Origin: Arthrobacter sp. H-02-3
Lineage (GTDB): Bacteria; Actinomycetota; Actinomycetes; Actinomycetales; Micrococcaceae
DNA: 64,000 nucleotides
Assembly (NCBI RefSeq): GCF_003097355.1
Contig: NZ_PYUI01000023.1
Coordinates: forward strand, 1-64,000
Direction of reading: 5' to 3'
Each line of letters starts with the position of its first letter. Within the stretch, counting starts at the first letter, position 1. A program made the position numbers and the translations under genes. Below the pieces are notes generated by a model. The model worked only from the letters and a program-made list of their open reading frames with translations. It had not been told where the DNA came from and ran no database searches. This document shows positions 1 to 8,398 of this stretch, piece by piece.

Positions 1-115
1 CTCTGGGGGCGTCGCCGCGGGGGGGCGGGCCCCCCCCGCCGCCGGGGGGGGGGGGGGGCGGGGGGCCCCCCCCCCCCGGGCGCCCGCCCCCCGCCCGGGC
101 CACGCCCGCGGAGTC
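1..115. other. G/C homopolymer low-complexity sequence at window edge
   Basis: Almost pure runs of G and C, including about 15 consecutive G and 13 consecutive C, unlike anything else in the window. The reading frame of the gene entering from the right runs into it and becomes poly-Gly/Pro, which is not biologically sensible. It most likely reflects poor base calling or assembly at a contig end. Confidence 0.7.
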
Positions 116-220
116 GGCCCGGTCGTCAATGGTCCGCGCGAGCCGGAAGACCATGGCGGTGACCGGCCAGCCGATGAAGCCGGCCGTGAGAAGGGCCAGG
201 GTGATCCAGAGGGCGTTCAC
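1..220 (-). CDS. Small membrane protein, partial (3' end off window)
   Basis: A GTG start at 220 opens a frame beginning VNALWITLALL, followed by a hydrophobic segment (roughly residues 3-25) that ends in positively charged residues (FRLAR) and an acidic stretch (TIDDRAD), as expected for one membrane helix. The start overlaps the TGA of the upstream gene (GTGA, 217-220), so translation is probably coupled. The reliable sequence ends near position 115, where the frame enters G/C homopolymer runs. Family not recognised. Only the first ~35 codons can be trusted. Confidence 0.5.
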   Translation of the reverse strand, partial: MNALWITLALLTAGFIGWPVTAMVFRLARTIDDRADSAGVARAGGGRPGGGGPPPPPPPGGGGGPPPRGDAPR

Positions 221-864
221 CGGTCTCCTTCTGTGCTGTCGTCGGCAAAGGACAGCAGCATTGCGGCCGCCGGCCTCGCCGCCCATTCTTCCTGCCAGCC
301 GGAGCGCAGGACGGCACGGCTCACCGATTGCTCCGTGATTCCGAGTTTCTGCGCTGCGATTTTTTGGGTGCCGTGCGTGCCGGAACTGCGGGACTGTCCG
401 TCCCGCACCGAACGCAGCACATCCACCACCTTCCACTGCGCCACGGTCCGGTCCTGGACCAGGCGTCCGATCAGCCGGAGCACCGCCTCCGCATTGGCGC
501 AGGCACCAGGCCGCCGGCCGCTGCCGGCGACCACGGCGAGCGGCACGTGGGCTGCCGCGGCCTTGGCCCGGTCAACTGCGGCCCGGGCTGCCACGAAGGC
601 AGGGCCGGAGCCTTCCCGCGGACTGGCGGGCAGCGGCTGGTCCACCTCCCCCACCCCGATCCCGACGTACCAGCGACCGCTGCGCAGGGCGTGCAGGGCA
701 ATCTCCACCACCTCGTCGGGCTGTTCCACGACGCCCTGGACCTCATCGCCCACCGAGCGCTCAAAGCGCCCCGCGGTGGAGAGCACGCCTAATTCCTTCA
801 GGAGGTCGGGGACCCGGTCGACGTCGCCCGTACTGCCGCGCTGGTCGATTGTCATGACGTACAT
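217..864 (-). CDS. Putative DNA-binding protein with C-terminal helix-turn-helix (SatD-like?)
   Basis: 215 residues starting MYVMTIDQRGS. The N-terminal half has alternating alpha/beta character (RSGRWYVGIGVGEV; HVPLAVVAGSG). The C-terminal part contains a plausible helix-turn-helix around residues 160-190 (GTQKIAAQKLGITEQSVSRA), with a DNA-recognition-like QSVSRA. The architecture recalls SatD-type proteins of firmicutes, which are also paired with a small membrane protein, but that is a resemblance and not an identification. The gene is translationally coupled to the downstream membrane protein gene (GTGA overlap), so the two probably act together. AT-rich sequence at about 880-950 is the likely promoter. 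Function unknown. Confidence 0.6.
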   Translation of the reverse strand: MYVMTIDQRGSTGDVDRVPDLLKELGVLSTAGRFERSVGDEVQGVVEQPDEVVEIALHALRSGRWYVGIGVGEVDQPLPASPREGSGPAFVAARAAVDRAKAAAAHVPLAVVAGSGRRPGACANAEAVLRLIGRLVQDRTVAQWKVVDVLRSVRDGQSRSSGTHGTQKIAAQKLGITEQSVSRAVLRSGWQEEWAARPAAAMLLSFADDSTEGDR

Positions 865-1012
865 GGCCCCAGCCTAGAGAGGTGATTCTCAATAATCAAT
901 CATTTTCAACTGATTACTAAAAATCAGCCGAAATAAGCTACTGAAGGAAAATCAGCGTAATTGGGCTCGACTGGCGAGGCCGGGCGGACAGGCCTGGACT
1001 GACCGCGCACCA

Positions 1013-1088
1013 TCCGGGGGCACTTCGACACGAAACGCCGGGCGCCCTCGTCCATTTCGCCGCCGGACCGCGGCAAAGTGCCCCCGGA
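1013..1088. repeat. Inverted repeat with TCCGGGGGCACTT ends, copy 1
   Basis: A perfect 13-bp inverted repeat (TCCGGGGGCACTT at 1013-1025; AAGTGCCCCCGGA at 1076-1088) encloses 50 bp. It lies just downstream of rseP. A second copy with the same outer arms lies at 14277-14352, also downstream of genes. It may be a dispersed intergenic element or a long-loop terminator. Nothing else is evident in the 296-bp gap apart from AT-rich promoter-like DNA near 880-950. Confidence 0.65.
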
Positions 1089-1160
1089 CCGCAGGGCTCA
1101 GCACGCGGACAAAGCCAGTGAACCTCGCGGGACATCTCCGCAGCCACGAGGGCCGCCGCG

Positions 1161-2492
1161 TCACCCGAAGAGGTTGACCGGTTTGACGATGTCCGCGTAA
1201 ATCAGCAGCGCTCCCATGCCCATCAACAGGACGGCCACCACGTAGGTCACCGGGAGCATCTTGGCGATATCGAAGGCGCCGGGGTCCGGACGGCCGAACA
1301 GCTTGGCGACCTGGCGGCGGCCTCCCTCGTACAGCGCGCCGGCCACGTGGCCGCCGTCCAGCGGCAGCAGGGGAATGAGGTTGAAGACGGCCAGGGCGAA
1401 GTTGAGTCCGGCCAGCAGACCTACCAGGGCGGCGAAGCGGGACTGCAGCGGAACATCCTCCATGGCTGCGACCTCGCCGGCCACGCGGCCCACGCCCACC
1501 ACGCTGATGGGCCCGTTGGGGTCCCGGGGTTCCTCGCTGAAGGCCGCCTTGGCCACGCCGGCCACGCGGTCCGGCAGGTTCACGATCACCCCGGCAACCT
1601 GCTTGATGTTTTCCCCCGCCATCGGCAGCACGGCAGACGCCGGCTGCTGGACGAGTGCGGTCTGGGCGCCGATGCCGAGGAAACCGACGTCCTGGTACTG
1701 GAGCTTCCCGCCAGCGTCCTTGGCCTGCCGGCCGTCGGCGCCGATCACCGGACGGGAGGAGAGCACAGGCGTGACTGTGGCAGTGACCGTGGCGCCGCCG
1801 CGCTGCACGGTAATGCTGACCTGTTTGCCCGCCGAGGCGCGGATCCAGCCGGTGAGTTCATCCCAACTGGTGACGGCCTTGCCGTCGAAGGAGGTAATGG
1901 TGTCGTTCGGCTTGAGCCCGGCCGCCGCCGCGGGGGTGAGCTTGCAGGCGGCGGAATTCGGGTCCACGGTCTCGCCCGCCTTGACCTGGCATTTGGAGAC
2001 GTCGGCGATGGTGGTGGTCTGGCTGGCGACGCCGAATCCCATCAGCAGCACCCCGGTCAGCACGACGCCGATCAGCAGGTTCATTGCAGGGCCGCCGAGC
2101 ATGATGATGATCTTCTTCCAGACCGGCAGCCGGTAGAAAACCCGGTTTTCGTCGCCCGGGCCGATTTCCTCATGGGCCAGGGAGCGGGCGTCCGAGGCCA
2201 GGGACTGGAACATGCCGGTGCTCGACGTGCGGACCGTGCCGTCTTCCTTGTTCGGCGGGTACATCCCGATCATGGACACGTAGCCGCCCAGCGGGATGGC
2301 CTTGAGGCCGTACTCGGTTTCGCCGCGCTTCCTGGACCAGACGGTGGGTCCGAAACCGATCATGTACTTGGTCACGCGTACCTTGAACAGCTTGGCCGGC
2401 AGCAGGTGCCCGACTTCGTGCAGGGCGATGGACACGGCGATGCCGATCGCCACGAAGACGACACCGAGGATAAAGAGGAGGACGGGGCTCAT
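1161..2492 (-). CDS. rseP: Site-2 protease family intramembrane metalloprotease RseP
   Basis: 443-residue M50-family zinc protease, a polytopic membrane enzyme that cuts transmembrane substrates such as anti-sigma factors. The HExxH zinc motif is in the first membrane helix (ALHEVGH, about residues 23-29). A PDZ domain with AAAGLKPNDTITSF and the GKAVTSWDEL loop lies at about residues 185-245. The second metal site, NLIPLLPLDGGH, is near residue 375. Length is normal for actinobacterial RseP/Rip1. It starts 19 bp after dxr, the usual actinobacterial pairing. The expected next gene, ispG, is not in the window; the helix-turn-helix gene follows instead. Confidence 0.95.
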   Translation of the reverse strand: MSPVLLFILGVVFVAIGIAVSIALHEVGHLLPAKLFKVRVTKYMIGFGPTVWSRKRGETEYGLKAIPLGGYVSMIGMYPPNKEDGTVRTSSTGMFQSLASDARSLAHEEIGPGDENRVFYRLPVWKKIIIMLGGPAMNLLIGVVLTGVLLMGFGVASQTTTIADVSKCQVKAGETVDPNSAACKLTPAAAAGLKPNDTITSFDGKAVTSWDELTGWIRASAGKQVSITVQRGGATVTATVTPVLSSRPVIGADGRQAKDAGGKLQYQDVGFLGIGAQTALVQQPASAVLPMAGENIKQVAGVIVNLPDRVAGVAKAAFSEEPRDPNGPISVVGVGRVAGEVAAMEDVPLQSRFAALVGLLAGLNFALAVFNLIPLLPLDGGHVAGALYEGGRRQVAKLFGRPDPGAFDIAKMLPVTYVVAVLLMGMGALLIYADIVKPVNLFG

Positions 2493-2511
2493 GTGCGTGA
2501 TCTGCTGCTTC

Positions 2512-3696
2512 CTAGACGCTTCTGACGGCTAAACGTTCGTGGGTGCGGGCGCGTGCCCATCTTTCAGCATCCAGTACCGACTCCACCGTCAGCCCGGAGG
2601 ATCCTGTGTGTTCGCTGAGGACGGCTTCGATGGTATCGACGATGTCGGTGAACCGGATCCGCCCGGCATGGAAGGCCATCACGGCTTCCTCGTTGGAGGC
2701 ATTGAACACGGCGGGGAAGGTGCTGCCCTGCCGTGCGGCGTCTTTGGCGAGGCCGACGGCGGGGAACGCCACGGCGTCCAGCGGCTCGAAGGTCCAGCTG
2801 GTGGCCTGGGTCCAGTCGCAGGCCCGGGCAGAGCCGGGGACGCGGTCCGGCCAGCCGAGACCGAGGGCAATGGGCAGGCGCATGTCCGGCGGCGAGGCCT
2901 GGGCGATCGTGGAGCCGTCGACGAACTGGACCATGGAGTGCACCACAGACTGCGGGTGGACCACGACATCGATCCGCTCCAGCGGGATGTCGAAAAGCAG
3001 GTGCGCCTCGATCACTTCCAGGCCCTTGTTGACAAGGCTCGCCGAGTTGGTGGTGACCATGAGGCCCATGTCCCACGTGGGGTGGGCCAGGGCGTCCTGC
3101 GGCGACACATCGTGGAGCTGGTCCCGGGTCCTGCCGCGGAACGGCCCGCCCGAGGCCGTGAGGATGAGCCGGTCCACTTCCGCTGCGGAGCCTGAGCGCA
3201 GGCACTGGGCAATCGCCGAATGCTCCGAATCCACCGGGACGATCTGGCCCTCGCGGGCAGCGGCCTTGACCAGCGAACCGCCGACAATCAGGGACTCCTT
3301 GTTGGCCAGGGCCAGAGTGGCACCGGATCTGAGGGCGGCCAGGGTGGGGGCGAGCCCGATGGAGCCGGTGATGCCGTTCAGGACGACGTCAGCGGTGATT
3401 TCCGCGATCCGGGTGGAGGCGTCGGGTCCGGTGATGAGTTCGGGGCTGTACCCGAGGAGGCCTGCCGCGCGGGCGGCGTCGTTGATCATGTCCCGGAGCG
3501 CGGAGGCGTCCCCGGAGGCAACGCCGATGGCCTGGGCGCGGGTGTGGACGGCCTGCCGGGCCAGGAGTTCGAGGTTGCCGCCGCCGGCGCTGAGGGCGAC
3601 GACCTCGAAAAGGTGCGGGGCGCCGTCGACGACGTCAATCGCCTGTGTGCCGATGGAACCGGTGGACCCGAGGATGACGATCTTGCGCGGCTGCAT
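2512..3696 (-). CDS. dxr: 1-deoxy-D-xylulose 5-phosphate reductoisomerase
   Basis: 394 residues. Cytosolic second enzyme of the non-mevalonate (MEP) isoprenoid pathway: rearranges and reduces DXP to 2-C-methyl-D-erythritol 4-phosphate with NADPH and a divalent metal. Visible signatures are the N-terminal dinucleotide site (ILGSTGSIG, residues 8-16), LANKESLIVGG near residue 130, the metal/substrate segment VDSEHSAI, and EVIEAHLLF near residue 230. Length is normal. Probably cotranscribed with rseP. Confidence 0.96.
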   Translation of the reverse strand: MQPRKIVILGSTGSIGTQAIDVVDGAPHLFEVVALSAGGGNLELLARQAVHTRAQAIGVASGDASALRDMINDAARAAGLLGYSPELITGPDASTRIAEITADVVLNGITGSIGLAPTLAALRSGATLALANKESLIVGGSLVKAAAREGQIVPVDSEHSAIAQCLRSGSAAEVDRLILTASGGPFRGRTRDQLHDVSPQDALAHPTWDMGLMVTTNSASLVNKGLEVIEAHLLFDIPLERIDVVVHPQSVVHSMVQFVDGSTIAQASPPDMRLPIALGLGWPDRVPGSARACDWTQATSWTFEPLDAVAFPAVGLAKDAARQGSTFPAVFNASNEEAVMAFHAGRIRFTDIVDTIEAVLSEHTGSSGLTVESVLDAERWARARTHERLAVRSV

Positions 3697-3871
3697 GATT
3701 CAAGTATCCCGTACCGCGCTCGTGCTCAAGTTGCGCCGCGGCCAGTATCGGGTGGGCATGTCACGGCAGTCCCGGCGCGCAACACTGCCGCGAAGTGCGC
3801 AGCCGGCGCCCGCATGGTTCTGCCTGCGACAGGGCGTTGACGCCGGGAACCGCAGGCGTAACGTGGGGATC

Positions 3872-5350
3872 GTGGAGTGGACGGCCTGGCTGGACGCGCC
3901 GGAGTACGAGTTCGCCCGGCAGGTATTGCAGCGCGGCGTCGCCACTCTGTACTTCGTGGCGTTCCTTTCCTCACTCAACCAGTTCCCGGCCCTCCTCGGC
4001 GAGCGCGGGCTGTTGCCGGTCCCGGATTTCCTGGCCGGTTCCAGCCGGCTGCGCAGGCCTACCTTGTTTAGCTGGCGTTACTCGGACCGGTTGCTGCGCG
4101 CGGTGTGCTGGGGCGGGATGGCGATTGCCGCCACGCTTGTCTTCGGGTTGCCGCAGCTTGGGCCGCCCTGGGTTCCCCTGCTGGCGTTCCTGGCGCTGTG
4201 GCTGCTGTACATGTCGATAGTCAACGTGGGGCAAACGTTCTATGGCTTCGGCTGGGAGATGCTGCTGCTCGAGGCCGGGTTTACCGTGGCGTTCCTCGGC
4301 TCCGACCAGACTCCCCCGCCCAGGACCATCCTGATCCTGCTGGCCTGGCTGGTGTTCCGTCTTGAGTTCGGTGCCGGCATGATCAAGATCCGGGGCGGGC
4401 GGGAGTGGCGGGATCTGACTGCCCTGTACTACCACCACGAGACCCAGCCGATGCCCGGCCCGCTCAGCCGGCAGGCGCACCTGCTGCCCAAGGCGTGGCA
4501 CCGGATGGAAGTCCTGGGCAACCATTTCGCCCAGCTGGTGGTGCCGTTCTTCCTCTTTGCCCCGCAGCCGCTGGCCAGCGTGGCCGCGGGCATCATTGTC
4601 TTCACCCAGCTCTGGCTGGTGGCGAGCGGGAACTTCGCCTGGCTCAACTGGATGGCGATCCTGCTCGCCTTCGCCGCGGTCAGTGATCCGGTGGCGCATG
4701 CCGTGATCCCGGCGATTCCGCTCGACTGGCACTCGGAGGCCTGGGGAGCCGGCGCTCCCGCCGGCGTCGGCAGCCAGGCGCCGGTCGCGTGGCTGGTGGT
4801 GGTGCTCTTTGGCACCGTCCTGCTGCTCGTGCTCAGCTACCGCCCGATCGAGAACCTGCTCTCCCATTACCAGCTGATGAACGCCGCCTTCAACCGCTGG
4901 CAGCTCGTGAACGCCTACGGCGCCTTCGGCACGGTCACGAAGCAGCGGATTGAAATCGCGGTGGAAGGAACCCTCGCCGCGGAGCCCGACGACACGGCGG
5001 AGTGGCGGGAGTACGGCTTCCGCGGCAAGCCCGGGGATGTCCGACGGGTCCCGCGCCAGTGGGCGCCCTATCACCTTCGCCTCGACTGGCTGATGTGGTT
5101 CCTGCCGCTGCGAACCGTGCACGAGAGGTGGTTCTACGCGTTCCTGGCCAAGCTGCTGGAGGCCGACCGCCCCACCCTGCGCCTGCTGCGGATGGATCCG
5201 TTCGACGGCGAGCGGCCCCGCTGGGTGCGGGTCCGCAGCTACCTGTACCGTTTCTCCACCCGGGCCGAGTTCCGGGAGACGGGCCAGCGCTGGATCCGGA
5301 TCCCGTTGCACGAATCGATTCCGCCGCTGTCCCTGCCGCCGGAACGCTGA
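3872..5350 (+). CDS. Lipase maturation factor family membrane protein
   Basis: About 492 residues with an N-terminal amphipathic stretch (EYEFARQVLQRGVATLYFVA) and at least eight hydrophobic segments. It carries lipase-maturation-factor hallmarks: SLNQFPALLGERGLLPVP, GWEMLLLEAGF, FRLEFGAGMIKIRGG and LTALYYHHETQPMPGPLS. In animals LMF1 is needed for folding of secreted lipases; the role of bacterial homologues is not established. The frame is open far upstream, antisense to dxr, but family similarity begins at VEWTAWLDAPE, so GTG 3872 (or GTG 3863) is preferred; ATG 3758 would add an unconserved basic tail. It is convergent with the catabolic operon to the right. Confidence 0.85.
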   Translation: MEWTAWLDAPEYEFARQVLQRGVATLYFVAFLSSLNQFPALLGERGLLPVPDFLAGSSRLRRPTLFSWRYSDRLLRAVCWGGMAIAATLVFGLPQLGPPWVPLLAFLALWLLYMSIVNVGQTFYGFGWEMLLLEAGFTVAFLGSDQTPPPRTILILLAWLVFRLEFGAGMIKIRGGREWRDLTALYYHHETQPMPGPLSRQAHLLPKAWHRMEVLGNHFAQLVVPFFLFAPQPLASVAAGIIVFTQLWLVASGNFAWLNWMAILLAFAAVSDPVAHAVIPAIPLDWHSEAWGAGAPAGVGSQAPVAWLVVVLFGTVLLLVLSYRPIENLLSHYQLMNAAFNRWQLVNAYGAFGTVTKQRIEIAVEGTLAAEPDDTAEWREYGFRGKPGDVRRVPRQWAPYHLRLDWLMWFLPLRTVHERWFYAFLAKLLEADRPTLRLLRMDPFDGERPRWVRVRSYLYRFSTRAEFRETGQRWIRIPLHESIPPLSLPPER

Positions 5351-5389
5351 AAGTCCGGCCAGTCGTGGCGGTTCGAAGGACCCTCTTGC

Positions 5390-6229
5390 CTAAACCGTGT
5401 GCCCCGCCCGGCGGAGGGTGGACTCGGCGTGCTTGAGGATGGGGCCGTCGATCATCCTGCCCTTGAACTGGAACACTCCCGTGCCTGCGGCGGCGGCAGC
5501 GTCGAGCAGCTCGGCGGCAGCCGCGACCTCGGCCTCGGTTGGGGCGTAGGCTTCACGGACGACGGCCACCTGGTCAGGGTGGATGCAGGCCTTGGAGGAG
5601 AATCCCGAGGCCACGGCGTCGCGGGCCTCGAGCGCGAGCCCGGCGAGGTCCGGGATGTTGACGTAGACGGCGTCGATCGCGTCCTTGCCGAAAGCGCCGG
5701 CGGCCAGGAGCACGGTGGAGCGGGCGTGCAGCGCGACGGCCCGGTAATCACCGTTCTCCGTCCTGCTGGAGGTCCCGCCGAGCGACGCCAGCAGGTCCTC
5801 CGCACCCCACATGAGCGCCACCACGTTGGGTTCGGCGGCGATGGCGGCGGCGTTGAGGACGCCGACGGCCGTCTCGCAGAGGGCGATGACGCTGTAGCCC
5901 TCCAGTTCCTTCAGCTGTGCGGCGTTCTCGGCCTTGGCCAGCATGATGTGCCGGTAGGGCGTGTGCTTGAGGCAGTGCATGTCTTTTTCGAACTCGTCCG
6001 TGCCGGCCGGGTTGACCCGGATGATCGTGCGGCTCGGATCCAGTTCCGGAACGTCGCCGGCGGCGCCGAGCTGGGCGAGGATGGCGCCGCGGGCCCGCTG
6101 TTTGTCGGCGGGGGCGACGGCGTCTTCGAGGTCCACGATCACGGTGTCGGCGCGCTCGGCGGCTTTTTGGTACCGCTCGGGGCGGTCGGCGGGGCAGAAC
6201 AGCAGGGCGGGACCCATCAGGAAACTCAT
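5390..6229 (-). CDS. CitE-like HpcH/HpaI family CoA ester lyase
   Basis: 279 residues of the citrate-lyase-beta/malyl-CoA lyase fold: FCPADRPERYQKA, VIVDLEDAVAP (metal ligand region), IRVNPAGTDEF, ALCETAVGVLNA (metal-binding Glu) and SSKACIHPDQV near the C-terminus. The ATG at 6229 overlaps the maoC stop (ATGA), so a longer upstream start is unlikely. No citrate lyase alpha or gamma genes are nearby. In Mycobacterium tuberculosis the equivalent leucine cluster contains Rv2498c (CitE), reported as a beta-hydroxyacyl-CoA lyase acting on (S)-HMG-CoA and (R)-citramalyl-CoA. By position this protein would be the terminal HMG-CoA-cleaving step of leucine breakdown; that role is inferred. Confidence 0.85.
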   Translation of the reverse strand: MSFLMGPALLFCPADRPERYQKAAERADTVIVDLEDAVAPADKQRARGAILAQLGAAGDVPELDPSRTIIRVNPAGTDEFEKDMHCLKHTPYRHIMLAKAENAAQLKELEGYSVIALCETAVGVLNAAAIAAEPNVVALMWGAEDLLASLGGTSSRTENGDYRAVALHARSTVLLAAGAFGKDAIDAVYVNIPDLAGLALEARDAVASGFSSKACIHPDQVAVVREAYAPTEAEVAAAAELLDAAAAAGTGVFQFKGRMIDGPILKHAESTLRRAGHTV

Positions 6230-6798
6230 GTCTCTATTGTCCCCTTTCGCGCCGCTTCCAGCTCGGCAGCGGCGTGGGCCTCGCGTGTCCACATCAGGCA
6301 GCTGCGGGCGGCGAGGGCCACCACGTCGCCGTGCTGGTTGCGCCCGGTGTGCTGCATGGTCACGATGCCCTGGCCGGGGCGGGACGCGGACAGCCTTTTC
6401 GCGGTGACCACCGTCTCCGTGTACAGGGTGTCCCCGTGGTAGAGAGGGCGGGGAAAGGACACGTCCGTCAGGCCGAGCTGGGCGATGATGGTGCCCTGGG
6501 TCAGCTGGGGCACGGACTGGCCCACGACGGTGGCCAGGGTGAACATCGAATTCATGAGCCGCTGGCCGAACGGCTGCCCGGCGCTCCAGGCCGCGTCGAG
6601 GTGCAGGGCCTGGGTGTTCATCGTCATGGTGGTGAAGAGGACGTTATCCGTCTCGGTGACGGTCCGGCCGGGCCGGTGTGCGTAGACCACGCCCTCTTCC
6701 AGCTCGTCGAAATAGAGGCCGCGCTGTTCAATCACCCGGGGGCTGCCGGTGCCCGTGCTTGTGCCAGTGCCTGGCGATGTCGTGCCGGTGTCACTCAT
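6226..6798 (-). CDS. MaoC family dehydratase (candidate 3-methylglutaconyl-CoA hydratase)
   Basis: 190 residues with a hot-dog fold: FDELEEGVVYAHRPGRTVTE, the hydratase motif region NTQALHLDAAWSA, and PLYHGDTLYTET. Such enzymes add water across 2-enoyl-CoA double bonds. It is coupled by ATGA overlaps to both neighbours (CoA-transferase beta upstream, CitE-like lyase downstream). The same maoC-citE pair occurs in the mycobacterial Rv2498c-Rv2506 leucine locus. No crotonase-family enoyl-CoA hydratase is present in this operon, so this gene is the obvious candidate for hydrating 3-methylglutaconyl-CoA to HMG-CoA. Substrate is inferred. Confidence 0.85.
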   Translation of the reverse strand: MSDTGTTSPGTGTSTGTGSPRVIEQRGLYFDELEEGVVYAHRPGRTVTETDNVLFTTMTMNTQALHLDAAWSAGQPFGQRLMNSMFTLATVVGQSVPQLTQGTIIAQLGLTDVSFPRPLYHGDTLYTETVVTAKRLSASRPGQGIVTMQHTGRNQHGDVVALAARSCLMWTREAHAAAELEAARKGTIET

Positions 6799-7556
6799 AC
6801 GGTCAGTTCCTGGTCTTCCTCGAAGAGTTCGGCTCCGGTGGCCGCCACGACGTCCTCCACGGACACGTTCGGCGCCAGTTCGCGCAGCACCAGCCGGGAC
6901 TGCCCGCCATCGGTCACGACGTCGATCACGGCGAGGTCGGTGATGATCCGGTCCACGCAGCCTTTGCCGGTCAGCGGCAGCGTGCAGGCCTCCACAATTT
7001 TCGGCTTGCCGTTGCGGTCCACGTGATCCATCATCACGATCACCTTTTTGGCACCGAAGACGAGGTCCATGGCGCCGCCCATGCCTTTGACCATTTTCCC
7101 GGGGATCATCCAGTTGGCGAGGTCGCCGTTCGCGGCGACTTCCATGGCACCGAGCACGGCGACGTCGACGTGGCCACCCCGGATCATGCCGAAGGAAGCG
7201 GCGGAATCGAAGAACGCGGCGCCCTTGTTGACCGTGACGGTTTCCTTGCCGGCGTTGATCAGGTCCGGATCGACCTGCTCGTCCGCCGGGTACGGCCCGA
7301 CACCGAGGATGCCGTTCTCGGAGTGCAGCACCACCTCGACCCCGGCCGGGATGTAGTTCGGGATCAGGGTCGGCATCCCGATGCCGAGGTTGACGTACTG
7401 TCCGTTGTGCAGTTCCTGCGCCACCCGGGCGGCCAGTTCATTGCGGGTCCAGCCCTTGCTCTCAACACCGGCAGGATGTTCGACGGCTGCGGGACGGTAT
7501 TCGTGGCGGACGGCTTCGGGACGGGGCGGGGCGCCCTGGGCGTTGTTCGTTTCCAC
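6795..7556 (-). CDS. scoB: 3-oxoacid CoA-transferase subunit B
   Basis: 253 residues. Beta subunit of a class I CoA-transferase. The catalytic glutamate lies in HSENGILGVGP; other family segments are NLGIGMPTLIPNY, GGHVDVAVLGAMEV and KGMGGAMDLV. With subunit A it would move CoA between succinyl-CoA and acetoacetate, the end product of leucine breakdown. It begins 2 bp after scoA and overlaps maoC by 4 bp. About 30 N-terminal residues before GWTRNELAAR are unconserved and could indicate a later start. Confidence 0.92.
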   Translation of the reverse strand: METNNAQGAPPRPEAVRHEYRPAAVEHPAGVESKGWTRNELAARVAQELHNGQYVNLGIGMPTLIPNYIPAGVEVVLHSENGILGVGPYPADEQVDPDLINAGKETVTVNKGAAFFDSAASFGMIRGGHVDVAVLGAMEVAANGDLANWMIPGKMVKGMGGAMDLVFGAKKVIVMMDHVDRNGKPKIVEACTLPLTGKGCVDRIITDLAVIDVVTDGGQSRLVLRELAPNVSVEDVVAATGAELFEEDQELTV

Positions 7557-7558
7557 GA

Positions 7559-8359
7559 CTATGCTCCTGCCTGCTCTGGTAACTGTTTTGTTGCGCCGGA
7601 GGCGCCGGCGGCCACTGCCACCGTCCGCTTTTCAATGCGCTTTTCGCCGTGCGGGGCCAGCACCACGCGCTGGACGAAGATTCCCGGGACGTGGACGTGC
7701 TCCGGGTCCAGCTCCCCTGGTTCCACGAGTTCCTCGACCTCGGCGATCGTTATCCTCCCGGCCATCGCGCACAGCGGGTTGAAGTTCATGGCGGTCGCGT
7801 GGAAGACGAGGTTGCCGTGCCGATCACCCTTCCAGGCGTGCACGAGTCCGAAGTCGGGGGTCAGTGATTCCTCCAGCACGTAGTCCGTGCCGTTGAAGCT
7901 GCGGACTTCCTTCGGAGCTGAGGCGATCGCGACGTTGCCCCCGGCGTCGTACTTCTGCGGCAGCCCGCCGTCGGACACCTGCGTTCCGACGCCGGCCGGT
8001 GTGTAGAAGGCGGGAATGCCGGCGCCGCCGGCGCGCAGTTTTTCGGCCAGGGTTCCCTGCGGGGTGAGGACCACCTCCAGTTCGCCGGCGAGGTATTGCC
8101 GGGCGAACTCCTTGTTCTCCCCCACGTAGGAACTGATCGTGCGCCGGATCCGGCCGTCTTTGAGCAGGATCCCAAGGCCCCAGTCGTCCACCCCGCAGTT
8201 GTTGCTGACGGTCTCCAGGTTCGTGGCGCCGCCCCGGTGCAGGGCCTCGATCAGGGCGACCGGAATGCCGCACAGCCCGAAACCGCCGACGGCGAGCGAG
8301 GCGCCGTCGTGGATGTCCGCGACGGCCTCGGCAGCGCTGGCAACAACTTTGTTGATCAT
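7559..8359 (-). CDS. scoA: 3-oxoacid CoA-transferase subunit A
   Basis: 266 residues. Alpha subunit of the CoA-transferase, containing the family signature GGFGLCGIP near residue 28 and NNCGVDDWGLG; the phrase FYTPAGVGTQV is also typical. It is followed after 2 bp by the beta subunit. The C-terminal ~25 residues (VAAGASGATKQLPEQAGA) are low-complexity. Cytosolic; acts in acetoacetate activation. Confidence 0.92.
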   Translation of the reverse strand: MINKVVASAAEAVADIHDGASLAVGGFGLCGIPVALIEALHRGGATNLETVSNNCGVDDWGLGILLKDGRIRRTISSYVGENKEFARQYLAGELEVVLTPQGTLAEKLRAGGAGIPAFYTPAGVGTQVSDGGLPQKYDAGGNVAIASAPKEVRSFNGTDYVLEESLTPDFGLVHAWKGDRHGNLVFHATAMNFNPLCAMAGRITIAEVEELVEPGELDPEHVHVPGIFVQRVVLAPHGEKRIEKRTVAVAAGASGATKQLPEQAGA

Positions 8360-8398
8360 CAGTGATCCTTCCCTCGACGGTTGCGGCCAGCGGGCGGG

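Noticed and set aside
2543..3871. Long open frame (over 440 codons) upstream of the lipase-maturation-factor gene, antisense to dxr
   Set aside because: It is the complement of a confidently identified dxr gene and its translation is Ser/Arg/Thr-rich with no family character; long antisense frames are normal at this GC content.
3971..5311. 446-codon minus-strand frame opposite the lipase-maturation-factor gene
   Set aside because: Translation is rich in His/Gln/Glu/Arg as expected from the complement of a membrane protein gene; no recognisable domain.
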